DNA of 64,000 nucleotides from CAYZJV01 sp964482325 (GTDB lineage: Bacteria > Spirochaetota > Spirochaetia > Sphaerochaetales > Sphaerochaetaceae): assembly GCA_964482325.1 (NCBI GenBank), contig CAYZXD010000003.1, forward strand, positions 41,688 to 105,687. The letters run 5' to 3'. The notes under the pieces are model-generated. The model searched no databases. It saw only the letters and a list, made by a program, of their open reading frames with translations, and was not told the DNA's origin. How positions within the stretch are numbered: the stretch's first letter is position 1; every line of letters begins with the position of its first letter. Of the stretch, positions 8,784-16,581 are shown piece by piece. Position numbers and translations under genes: made by a program.

Positions 8784-9566
8784 TTATTGCATCCATCGGT
8801 CGATGATGGCCTGTGCCGATCGGTTCATCTCCTGCATGAAGTCGCTTGTGTGCTTTCTGAAGTAGTAATAGTCGGCTATTGTACCGGTATTGGAAAACGG
8901 TAGCAGATTCTGTTGTCGGAGATGTTGTTCCTGTTTTTCATACGCTTGCTGCAATGCCTCAAGATGGGGTTCCTGATAGCTGTTTTCCATGAAAATTGCT
9001 GAAACAGGACACCGTTGTGCTGGATGGGCAAGAGGCTGAGGATTCTTTGGATATCCAAAGATGAGCAACGTTGCTACTGCAGTATATTGCGGGAGATCGA
9101 AAAGCTGCACAATCTGTTCATGCTGTTCCAGGATATCTCCAATATAACACGATCCGATTCCAAGAGATTCAGCAGCAATGACTGCCGTCTGGGCCGCTAT
9201 CAGCGCATCGTTGGTAGCGAGCAGTAGATCTCCGGCTCCTGGTTTCCGCCAGGCAATTTGCTGTTTTTCACCGGTCTCGACCGTGCCCGATTCATGGTAA
9301 TAATTGACCCATTTCCTCATGTCGGCAAGAAACAGCCAGACAAGTGGAGCTTTTGCAATCATCGGCTGATTATCACAAAGAAGAGCAAGTTGATCCCGCT
9401 TGTATTGATCAGTTACCTCGATGACTGAGTAGAGCATCATATTTCCCGCTGTCGGAGATCTCAAGGTCGCTTCCTGTAAGATTTTCTTATCTTGTTCACG
9501 TATCGGCTCACCGGTGAAAGAACGGTGAGTTCTTCGATTCATCAGAGTTTCCACCACAGAATTCAT
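8784..9566 (-). CDS. Nitroreductase family protein (NfsA-like, FMN-dependent)
   Basis: A 260-residue flavoprotein of the nitroreductase/FMN reductase fold. The N-terminus MNRRTHRSFTGEPI is the conserved FMN-phosphate contact (R-R-x-R-x-F type), followed by SPTAGNMMLYSVIEV and, mid-protein, AAESLGIGSCYIGDI. Members reduce nitro compounds, quinones or flavins with NAD(P)H; the physiological substrate is not evident. I chose the ATG at 9566 because GGAG lies 9 bases upstream; the open frame extends to a TTG at 9599, but that has no ribosome site. Convergent with nifJ and divergent from the MFS gene at 9639. Confidence 0.85.
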   Translation of the reverse strand: MNSVVETLMNRRTHRSFTGEPIREQDKKILQEATLRSPTAGNMMLYSVIEVTDQYKRDQLALLCDNQPMIAKAPLVWLFLADMRKWVNYYHESGTVETGEKQQIAWRKPGAGDLLLATNDALIAAQTAVIAAESLGIGSCYIGDILEQHEQIVQLFDLPQYTAVATLLIFGYPKNPQPLAHPAQRCPVSAIFMENSYQEPHLEALQQAYEKQEQHLRQQNLLPFSNTGTIADYYYFRKHTSDFMQEMNRSAQAIIDRWMQ

Positions 9567-9638
9567 ATGCATCTTCTCCTTCAAGTCACTCTGTACCAAT
9601 CAGTGACATTGCTATAGTATAGCTAGCGGAAGGTCGTT

Positions 9639-10940
9639 ATGAAAAGTGTTCGTGTCTATCCCTATCGATGGGTAGTCCTCAGTGCCCTCATGGCAGTGAT
9701 TATGGCATCTGAGATGCAGTGGTTGGTCCTGGCCCCTATTTCACGAGCCGCAGCAGCGTTCTACGGCGGACAAATTCCTCCCGATTCTCTGATAGGCCCT
9801 GATATCCTTACGCTGATTCACCTTATCGTATTCATATTTTTCACTATCCCCGCTACGCTGATTATCGACAAGGCAGGCCTGAAGTGGACCTTGCGTTCAA
9901 GTGCGATTCTCATTGCAATCTTCAGCATGGTTAAGGGATTAGGTGCACATCACTTTACGACGGTTGTTATTGCTCAAATCGGTCTTTCTATCGCGTACAC
10001 GTTAATTCTCAATTCAGTGACCTTCGTTGCAGCACGATGGTTTCCCCTGAGAGAACGGGGATTTGCCACCGGTCTTGTTTCGTTTGCTCAATATCTTGGA
10101 CTGCTTCTGGTCATGATTATCAGTCCCCGGATAGTCGGAGTGAATCCACGCATCTCCGGATATGGAAACGGTATCCCGTCATTACTCTTGTATCTTGGCC
10201 TTATTACGGCGGTAGGGGCTGTTGCCGTACTTTTTTTGTTTAAGGAAAAACCACCGACACCGGCTTCCCGAGAACCCTTTACCGTGGAAAGTTATGCGAC
10301 TTCTTTCCGGTTGCTGCTGAGAAAGAAGCACATGGGAGGGTTCATAGCAATCTTCGGCTTGGTATGGGGGTTATTTACCGTATTCATTGCAAAAATTGAC
10401 AGTATTACTGCTTTTATCGGTATTGAGAACTCAAATGGGATTGTCGGGCTTCTCCTTGTTACCAGTGGACTTGTTGGATCTATCGGTATTCCATTTCTCT
10501 CAGATTATACGCGAAAAAGAAAACTGTTCTTCTTTATCTGTATGGGAGGAATATTTATTGGTGTGCTTATGTTCGCCTTCGTTCCTCTGGCGGGAAAGTC
10601 TTCTACCATCATGGGCTATATCGCTGCAGTGCTGGTTGGGTTTTTCTTTCAGAGTGCCATCCCATTAGGATATCAATATGCTTCAGAGCTCAGTTATCCG
10701 GTCAAAGAAGCGTCCTCTCAGGGGGTGCTATTGCTGAATGGCCACTTTATGGGAGCCATTCTGCTCATCATGATGGGACTTCAGGGAGGAGCGTTCCTGG
10801 AACAAGTGCTGATGATAAGTGTTGCAATGCTGTTCTCTGCCATGCTCGGGGTTCTTTTTTTAAAAGAGTCGCCGATGATTATCACAGAAGAGGAGCGATT
10901 GCAGGCTGCTGTGAATAAAGAATCCATTCGGCGTGTATAA
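9639..10940 (+). CDS. Major facilitator superfamily transporter
   Basis: A 433-residue membrane protein with about twelve hydrophobic spans, preceded by GGAAGG at a usable distance. It shows the MFS pattern of two six-helix halves with a charged central loop (around residues 200-230). LIIDKAGLKWTLRS, after the second span, stands where the G-x-L-x-D-R motif is usual. The substrate is unknown. The start is 72 bases from the divergent nitroreductase start, so the two share a control region containing TATAGT at 9613-9618, a possible -10 element. Expression is likely separate from rubredoxin, which converges on it. Confidence 0.8.
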   Translation: MKSVRVYPYRWVVLSALMAVIMASEMQWLVLAPISRAAAAFYGGQIPPDSLIGPDILTLIHLIVFIFFTIPATLIIDKAGLKWTLRSSAILIAIFSMVKGLGAHHFTTVVIAQIGLSIAYTLILNSVTFVAARWFPLRERGFATGLVSFAQYLGLLLVMIISPRIVGVNPRISGYGNGIPSLLLYLGLITAVGAVAVLFLFKEKPPTPASREPFTVESYATSFRLLLRKKHMGGFIAIFGLVWGLFTVFIAKIDSITAFIGIENSNGIVGLLLVTSGLVGSIGIPFLSDYTRKRKLFFFICMGGIFIGVLMFAFVPLAGKSSTIMGYIAAVLVGFFFQSAIPLGYQYASELSYPVKEASSQGVLLLNGHFMGAILLIMMGLQGGAFLEQVLMISVAMLFSAMLGVLFLKESPMIITEEERLQAAVNKESIRRV

Positions 10941-10965
10941 AAAATGGACCGCACAAAGACGGTCC
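10940..10965 (-). terminator. Rho-independent terminator of the rubredoxin gene
   Basis: Read on the minus strand, GGACCG and CGGTCC (10946-10951 and 10960-10965) form a 6-bp stem with an 8-base loop, followed by CATTTTTTA. It lies between the converging MFS and rubredoxin genes. Confidence 0.75.
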
Positions 10966-10987
10966 GATACTATGCAACGTTGGCAGA

Positions 10988-11149
10988 CTATTCTTCAGGA
11001 GAGAAGTCCGATTTTGCAGCACCGCAAAGTGGGCATACCCAATCTTCAGGAAGATCTTCGAAAGCAGTTCCGGGCTGGACTCCGTTATCGGGATCACCTT
11101 CTGCAGGATCGTATACATAACCACACAAATCACAAATGTACTTTTTCAT
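10988..11149 (-). CDS. Rubredoxin
   Basis: A 53-residue mononuclear iron electron carrier. The two iron-binding knuckles CDLCGY and CPLCGA, and the intervening YDPAEGDP and FEDLPEDWVCP, are diagnostic. In anaerobes rubredoxin passes electrons to oxygen- and superoxide-detoxifying proteins such as rubrerythrin or superoxide reductase, none of which is in this window. I chose the second of two adjacent ATGs (11149) because GGAGG sits 7 bases upstream; a longer open frame to 11311 has no ribosome site and no rubredoxin-like sequence. Confidence 0.95.
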   Translation of the reverse strand: MKKYICDLCGYVYDPAEGDPDNGVQPGTAFEDLPEDWVCPLCGAAKSDFSPEE

Positions 11150-11220
11150 CATTATTCCTCCATTAAGAATCTTATAGCAAGAATACCGTGCTCCTCTGAA
11201 AAATGCAACGACAATCTCAT

Positions 11221-12186
11221 TTACTGATATACTGCCAGTATTTTTTTCAACAGTGATACAAATTTCTTTCTGAATGATTCGGGACCGATAATTTCCACCG
11301 AATCGACACACTGGATCAGGCGCAGGTACAATTCGATGGAATTTTCTGCATCAATACGACAGATCGTACTCCCCTGATCATCAATGGTGAATTCCGGTGC
11401 GCGATGATTAATGGTACGAAAAGAGTTCAGTGCTGACTGTTCTTTCAACCGCAAAACTAACGGTATGAAATCAATGCTGTCATAGCTTTCTTCTTCATGC
11501 TGCCGGTGAAACGGTTTCAGGTTATCGGGAATGGTGTAGGTTTGATCAAGAATAGTGGCTGAGATGATCGTTCCGATATCGATGGTAGTAATAGCCGTCG
11601 TATGACGTAATCTTCCGGTAACGCTGATGGGATTTCGTCCATCATCTTCTTCTCTGAAGCCGATGAAGTATGGGGCAAATTCAGTTTCCTGCAGAGCTCC
11701 CTGTACTTCATGCTGAATGCGTACCATTTTTCCCGATACCCAGCTATCTATCAATACTTCCAGAACTGAGGTGAACTGTCCATTGATTTCCCGTTTTTTC
11801 TGGACTCGATGATCAATTGATTCTGCCAATTCTATGATATTATCGCTGATCTTCGGTGCGTACGAGCGCATATTCATCGCTATTTTTCGTAATCCAGATG
11901 CGAGGTGTGGATTTTGAAAATCCGTATTGGTCGCAAGTATCTCTGCCGAAAGGTTAAACGCAAGAGACTCATAGACACTCAGAGAGATCGCTTCTTCACC
12001 TTCTCGGGCCTTGATTTTTATGAGATTGTTATCTTCGTAGATATCAATGTAGTTCTTGAGCTCATCAACATACCGACTGATGGTGGAGCGGTGCACTCCC
12101 AATCTTCTCGCAATTTCAGATCTTCTGAGTCCTTCCGGATGAGAATGCAACAGCAGATCAAGTTGTGCAACACGTTCACCTTTCAT
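11221..12186 (-). CDS. HTH transcriptional regulator with WYL-type domain
   Basis: A 321-residue regulator. Residues 1-60 form a winged helix (LLLHSHPEGLRRSEIARRLGV, then HRSTISRYVDELKNY). The C-terminal part (DDQGSTICRIDAENSIELYLRLIQCVDSVEIIGPE) resembles the WYL and WCX ligand-binding region of YafY/PafBC-like proteins. WYL regulators often respond to DNA damage, metabolites or nucleic-acid ligands; the ligand here is unknown. The ATG at 12186 is preferred, with AGGGG about 8 bases upstream; TTG codons further up (12225) lack a ribosome site. Divergent from slyX, with repeated TGTTGCAT words between them. Confidence 0.75.
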   Translation of the reverse strand: MKGERVAQLDLLLHSHPEGLRRSEIARRLGVHRSTISRYVDELKNYIDIYEDNNLIKIKAREGEEAISLSVYESLAFNLSAEILATNTDFQNPHLASGLRKIAMNMRSYAPKISDNIIELAESIDHRVQKKREINGQFTSVLEVLIDSWVSGKMVRIQHEVQGALQETEFAPYFIGFREEDDGRNPISVTGRLRHTTAITTIDIGTIISATILDQTYTIPDNLKPFHRQHEEESYDSIDFIPLVLRLKEQSALNSFRTINHRAPEFTIDDQGSTICRIDAENSIELYLRLIQCVDSVEIIGPESFRKKFVSLLKKILAVYQ

Positions 12187-12216
12187 GGTATTTTCCCCTT
12201 TTCTTCGCGCACCAAA

Positions 12217-12300
12217 ATGCAACAAAACTCAGATAAGTATATCATGTATTGCGGGTAAAACAAGGAGAAACCTGTTGCATGAGAGATAAAACTGTTGCTA
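12217..12300. promoter_or_regulatory. Three TGTTGC words between the WYL regulator and slyX
   Basis: TGTTGCAT occurs at 12273-12280, TGTTGCTA at 12293-12300 (a 20-base step, about two helical turns), and an inverted copy at 12217-12224. They may be operator half-sites of the adjacent regulator, but three short words can also arise by chance. Confidence 0.3.
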
Positions 12301-12309
12301 CCATACAGC

Positions 12310-12507
12310 ATGGATGAACGATTAACAGCAGTAGAGACAAAGCTCTCGTACCTGGAAGATATGGTAATGACCCTCAATGCATTGGTATCTGAGCAACAAC
12401 GCGAAATTGATTTGTTGCGCATACAGAAAGAACGACTGGAAAACCGACTGTCTGAACTTGCAGAACTATCGTCGGATCTCCCTAACCGAAGACCTCCGCA
12501 TTATTGA
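12310..12507 (+). CDS. slyX: SlyX family protein
   Basis: A 65-residue, almost wholly coiled-coil protein beginning MDERLTAVETKLSYLEDMV and ending LPNRRPPHY. The N-terminal heptads and the PPHY tail are the SlyX family signature. Function is not known in detail. The ATG at 12310 fits the family start; an upstream TTG at 12295 only adds residues unlike the family. No Shine-Dalgarno sequence is visible, so the message may have a very short leader. The last 7 bases overlap the convergent thioesterase gene. Confidence 0.8.
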   Translation: MDERLTAVETKLSYLEDMVMTLNALVSEQQREIDLLRIQKERLENRLSELAELSSDLPNRRPPHY

Positions 12508-13286
12508 TCTCGTCGTTTCCACCGGGTACGGGCTACACAGACCGACTCTGATGGAGCACGAAGGATTTCGTGGTAGAGGATAAGAGTATCATCGGAAAGC
12601 AGTGCCTGGTGTGATAATCCGGTTCTTACGGAAATTGCATCATCCCGATAGGTTTGAGCGAGATAGGCAATGTCCACCTCAACCGCAATATGTGTATCTC
12701 TGAAGGTAAAAGGGAGGGAATCAAGCATCCATTCCAGATAAATCACATTATTCACATGCTGATTCACATCACAATCGTGGTATCGGATGGTCGGTGTGTA
12801 GGTGATCATCTGTTCAAAATCATCCGGATCAAACATCGCTCGTCTGCCGAGATTTGGGTCTACAAAATCCTTAGTAGTTACCGAGCCAAACCGTTGTGCA
12901 ATCGATTGCGGTTTTATGGGACGCTGAGTCTCCATGTCCATGACAACCCAATGAGTGAGAGACTGAAAAAGCGTCTCTCCCTGCTGCCCGTACAGTCGAC
13001 AGACTCGGGGAAAGTAGAGCTTCCACGGTTGTTGAGGCCACGTTTCTACCTGCATATGTTGCGGCCAGGGGGCATACTGAAAAATCTGCATCCGGGTACG
13101 AGTTACCACCCAGGTTTTTCCTTCTTCGCGAAGTTGCGGAATACTGAGTCCGCGATGGTAGGCATGTGCTCCTGCAACATCCTGCATGATACGAAAGTAG
13201 CAGGAGGTTTGTGCATGGTTATATGGATCGGTATCAAAGCTGCTCAGTTCGAGAGTATCTCGATATATACCGTCAGTGATCTGCAT
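12501..13286 (-). CDS. Acyl-ACP thioesterase
   Basis: A 261-residue double hot-dog protein that hydrolyses acyl-acyl carrier protein to release free fatty acid. The N-terminal half has TDPYNHAQTSCYFRIMQD and WVVTRTRMQI, the second half DCDVNQHVNNVIYLEWMLDS, which contains the catalytic Asn-x-His arrangement of plant FatA/FatB and bacterial relatives. GAGGG stands 5 bases before the ATG. The start overlaps the end of rsmD by 14 bases, so it is the last gene of the minus-strand dnaE-yggT-recG-rsmD run. A role in membrane lipid remodelling is an inference. Confidence 0.85.
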   Translation of the reverse strand: MQITDGIYRDTLELSSFDTDPYNHAQTSCYFRIMQDVAGAHAYHRGLSIPQLREEGKTWVVTRTRMQIFQYAPWPQHMQVETWPQQPWKLYFPRVCRLYGQQGETLFQSLTHWVVMDMETQRPIKPQSIAQRFGSVTTKDFVDPNLGRRAMFDPDDFEQMITYTPTIRYHDCDVNQHVNNVIYLEWMLDSLPFTFRDTHIAVEVDIAYLAQTYRDDAISVRTGLSHQALLSDDTLILYHEILRAPSESVCVARTRWKRRDQ

Positions 13287-13830
13287 CTAGTCCCTCACTT
13301 TCTTCATAAAATCGGAGCAGAGAACGACCGTACGTCCGTTCATCAGTACAGAGCAATGAGCCGATGGTCTGCGGCCAGAGCTTACGCTCTTCTGCCGGGT
13401 AGTGGATAATAAATCTTCCCGAACTTTTGAGAATATGGTGTTCAGCAACTAACTCTGCGATACGTACTTTATGTTTCATCGGGAAGGGTGGATCGGCATA
13501 GACGATATCATACTGCTGTTTTGCCTGTGGGATAAATCGTAATACATTTCCCATGAACAGACGAATATCACTTTCAACAAAGCTGATATTTTGCAGGATG
13601 GTCGATCGTTTTTTTCCATCAAGTTCCACCAGGTGTACCGGTTGCGCTCCGCGAGAGGCTGCTTCGATTCCCACGAGACCGCTACCTGAAAAAAGGTCGA
13701 GAAATGACAGATCAGAGATATCTCTGAGGATGGAAAAAAGGGATTCACGCATCCGATCCATAGCGGGGCGTATTTCGCCAGGCGGACAGGTGACAATCCT
13801 GCCACGATAGAGGCCTCCGGTTATTCTCAT
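13273..13830 (-). CDS. rsmD: 16S rRNA (guanine(966)-N(2))-methyltransferase RsmD
   Basis: A 185-residue SAM-dependent methyltransferase. MRITGGLYRGR is the conserved N-terminus, LDLFSGSGLVGIEAASRGA is SAM motif I, and VYADPPFPM supplies the DPPF catalytic motif for exocyclic amine methylation. It modifies G966 of 16S rRNA during 30S assembly. It lies 42 bases after recG and overlaps the thioesterase by 14 bases. No clear ribosome-binding site is visible, and translation may be coupled to recG. Confidence 0.92.
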   Translation of the reverse strand: MRITGGLYRGRIVTCPPGEIRPAMDRMRESLFSILRDISDLSFLDLFSGSGLVGIEAASRGAQPVHLVELDGKKRSTILQNISFVESDIRLFMGNVLRFIPQAKQQYDIVYADPPFPMKHKVRIAELVAEHHILKSSGRFIIHYPAEERKLWPQTIGSLLCTDERTYGRSLLRFYEESEGLDADH

Positions 13831-13872
13831 GCCGATACCATACGGTGAACAGCGATAAATATCAATAACTGG

Positions 13873-15951
13873 TCAATATTCAATGGATTCTTCTTCGAAA
13901 GGTGGTGCTTTAAGCAGCACTTCCCGAATAGGGGTATGGTTGATATGCATAATCGCCGGATCTTCTAAAATAAGCTGATCTATTTCCCCTTTCACCTGTT
14001 CGATGAGGTCCAGATCAGTCGTAAGGTCGGCAAATCGCAGCTTAAGATAACCCGACTGCCGGGTTCCTGCAACTTCCCCCGGACCGCGAATGAGCAGATC
14101 CTGTTCGGCAATCACAAACCCATCAGTAGTCTCCTTCATAACTCTCAGCCGCTTACGCCCATCTTCATTCATATTCGGTTCATATACGAGAAAACAGTAT
14201 GATTGAAGATTACTTCTGCCTACACGACCGCGTAACTGATGGAGTGCCGATAGTCCAAATCGTTCGGCATGTTCGATGATCATACAGGTGGCATTTGGGA
14301 TATCGATACCCACCTCAACCACACTTGTTGATACCAGATAGGAGAGTTCTCCAGAACGGAATCTGTTCAGAATATCTACTTTTTCCTCTTCCCGCAGTCG
14401 ACTATGGATGAAAGCAGCGGGGATTCCCGGGTACATCTGCTCGGTCAGATACGTATACATCGACTGTACATCGCGTAAATCAGATTCTCCGGTATCATCT
14501 ATACGCGGATAGACAAAATAGGCTTGATGACCGCGGGAAAATTCGACACCGACAGAGGCATACATCCGTTGCCGATGTTCACTCGATACCAGATAGGTAA
14601 CAATGGGGAGTCTCCCTTCCGGCATCGTTCGTATGGTGGAAATATTGAGATCACCAAAAACCGTGAGGGCAAGCGTGCGGGGAATAGGAGTGGCGGTCAT
14701 CATAAGTACATCAGGAGCCCGGCCTTTCTGCAGCAGAGAAACCCGTTGAACCACACCGAACCGGTGCTGTTCATCAATAATGATGTATCGGAGCGAGGCG
14801 AAAGAGATTTCCGGTGAAAACAGAGCATGAGTCCCGATGATGATATCAATATGGCCGTGCTTCAGAGCGTCAAGAAGGAGTGTCCGTGATCTGCCGGTCA
14901 CCGAACCCGTAAGAAATGCCAGGCGGATTCCAAGTGGCTCAAGCAAGTGTGCAGCCATCTCTGCATGTTGCCGGGCAAGCAGCTCTGTAGGCGCCATAAA
15001 TGCTACCTGACCTCCCTGCTCAATACACTGAAGTGCCGATACCCAGGCGATTAGTGTTTTACCTGATCCCACATCTCCCTGTAGAAGTCGATTCATGGAG
15101 ACCGATTGCCCCATGTCCTGCATGATCTCAATGAGTACTGACTTCTGATCTTCGGTGAGGATGAATGGGAGGGAGGCAATAAATCGTTGCTGCAGTTCGC
15201 TCAGACGTACCGGAGGCCTCTCACCAGTTACTGGCTGGACAGCTTTTCGCCTGCTCATCAGCAGAAGATAGAACATCTCGATGAATGCCAGGGTGCGGGT
15301 TGCCTCTGCTATCTCGCTGATTGTCTTCGGCTGATGCAGTCCCTGTACTGCCCGATTGATAGGTAACAAGTGATGTTGTTGCGTGATGTATTCAGGAAGT
15401 TCTTCCGAAAAGGAGTTGTATCGTGCAAGGATGGCAGCAATATCCCTCCGGATAATTCGTTGAGAAAGAGTGCCTGAAAGCGGGTATATAGGAAGGATTT
15501 TCCCATAGTTGTTCGGTGGTGTGCCATCATTCTTAAGGGGAAGCATTTCAAATTGGCTACTTTGCAGTTCATGAAAACTGCGTTGAAACTGCCCATACAA
15601 GTAGAATTGAGCGCCGACTCTGAACACCCGTTCAAGAAAATTTCTATTGAAACAGAGCAATGAAGCCTGTGTGGCTTTTTCCCCGCTGATGTCTTCAATA
15701 GTTACTTTCAGTGTGCGTTTGCCACGGCCTCCGAAGTAACTGTGTGAGCGCACTTCAACGATAGTGTTTGCATACTCTCCCGGCTCAATGGTATCAAGTG
15801 GTCGTAATTGTGAGCGATCCTCATAGGTCCGTGGGGCAAGCAGCAACAAGTCTGCAAACGTGCAGACTCCCAGATTCCGGTAATCATCACTGAGACGTCT
15901 ACCTACTCCCTTGAGGGTTGAAACTGGTTCAGTCAGTTCCCTGATAAACAC
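13873..15951 (-). CDS. recG: ATP-dependent DNA helicase RecG
   Basis: A 692-residue superfamily 2 helicase that reverses stalled forks and branch-migrates Holliday junctions. It has the wedge/OB domain at residues 1-200, Walker A QGDVGSGKT, the DEQH box IIIDEQHRFGV, TATPIPRTLA, and the C-terminal motif LHQLRGRVGRS. The start is GTG at 15951, with AGGGG 6 bases upstream overlapping the yggT stop; no ATG is better placed. It is co-directional with dnaE and yggT. Confidence 0.95.
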   Translation of the reverse strand: MFIRELTEPVSTLKGVGRRLSDDYRNLGVCTFADLLLLAPRTYEDRSQLRPLDTIEPGEYANTIVEVRSHSYFGGRGKRTLKVTIEDISGEKATQASLLCFNRNFLERVFRVGAQFYLYGQFQRSFHELQSSQFEMLPLKNDGTPPNNYGKILPIYPLSGTLSQRIIRRDIAAILARYNSFSEELPEYITQQHHLLPINRAVQGLHQPKTISEIAEATRTLAFIEMFYLLLMSRRKAVQPVTGERPPVRLSELQQRFIASLPFILTEDQKSVLIEIMQDMGQSVSMNRLLQGDVGSGKTLIAWVSALQCIEQGGQVAFMAPTELLARQHAEMAAHLLEPLGIRLAFLTGSVTGRSRTLLLDALKHGHIDIIIGTHALFSPEISFASLRYIIIDEQHRFGVVQRVSLLQKGRAPDVLMMTATPIPRTLALTVFGDLNISTIRTMPEGRLPIVTYLVSSEHRQRMYASVGVEFSRGHQAYFVYPRIDDTGESDLRDVQSMYTYLTEQMYPGIPAAFIHSRLREEEKVDILNRFRSGELSYLVSTSVVEVGIDIPNATCMIIEHAERFGLSALHQLRGRVGRSNLQSYCFLVYEPNMNEDGRKRLRVMKETTDGFVIAEQDLLIRGPGEVAGTRQSGYLKLRFADLTTDLDLIEQVKGEIDQLILEDPAIMHINHTPIREVLLKAPPFEEESIEY

Positions 15952-15960
15952 AAAAAACCC

Positions 15961-16563
15961 CTAGAATGGGATGGAACTCAACAGCTGTACCAGGAGATTC
16001 ACGAGCATGGCACACCCGATATAACAGGCAGCAACAGCTGCAAGAGCAGTCCACAGTAACATTCTATCGGATACTGCCCGTTTTGAAAAAATCAGCGACT
16101 GGACAAAATCAAGTGGTCGTCTGAGCCAGGAGTCTAGCATGGCAATGTACTGGATGGAGTTTGGCGATCTTCGATACGAGAGATAGATACGAACGCCGAT
16201 AAGTATTGCCAGAATCCCCAGCAGGAGCGATCCGATGGACCACCATAGTGACTGCACTATGGTAGCAAGGGTGAACCCTAATGAGAAAGTGCCGCTGTAG
16301 GCGTAGCTTTGAAATATTCGTTGTATCGTATTGATTACCATGAGCGCGGCAAGAGGGGTGAAATCAAGTGCTCCCTGGCGAAGAAAAGAGATACGCTTGA
16401 ATAGACCAAGAAATGGATCGACAATCTTTGCCAGCATGTCTGTTAATCCACCGCTGCGGGAATATCCCCGTGCCGGGTTAAACCATTGCATGAGAATTCT
16501 TACAATGATGAGCATGCTGTACACAGAAAGAAGAACTGATATCAGTCGCGCAACTTCTTGCAT
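15961..16563 (-). CDS. YggT family membrane protein
   Basis: A 200-residue integral membrane protein with two YGGT-type repeats. The first (residues 8-95) carries ILMQWFNPARG and IVDPFLGLFKRI; the second begins near residue 105 but its loop is less conserved. The family has been linked to cell shape, septum placement or osmotic tolerance in various bacteria, and its mechanism is not settled. GGAGG precedes the ATG by 7 bases. It sits 18 bases after dnaE and 9 bases before recG, in the same transcription unit. Confidence 0.85.
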   Translation of the reverse strand: MQEVARLISVLLSVYSMLIIVRILMQWFNPARGYSRSGGLTDMLAKIVDPFLGLFKRISFLRQGALDFTPLAALMVINTIQRIFQSYAYSGTFSLGFTLATIVQSLWWSIGSLLLGILAILIGVRIYLSYRRSPNSIQYIAMLDSWLRRPLDFVQSLIFSKRAVSDRMLLWTALAAVAACYIGCAMLVNLLVQLLSSIPF

Positions 16564-16581
16564 CCCGTTACCTCCGTATCC

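Noticed and set aside
12654..13409. 251-residue plus-strand frame across the thioesterase gene
   Set aside because: Antisense to clear thioesterase and rsmD coding sequence, low-complexity for a protein, and without a family match.
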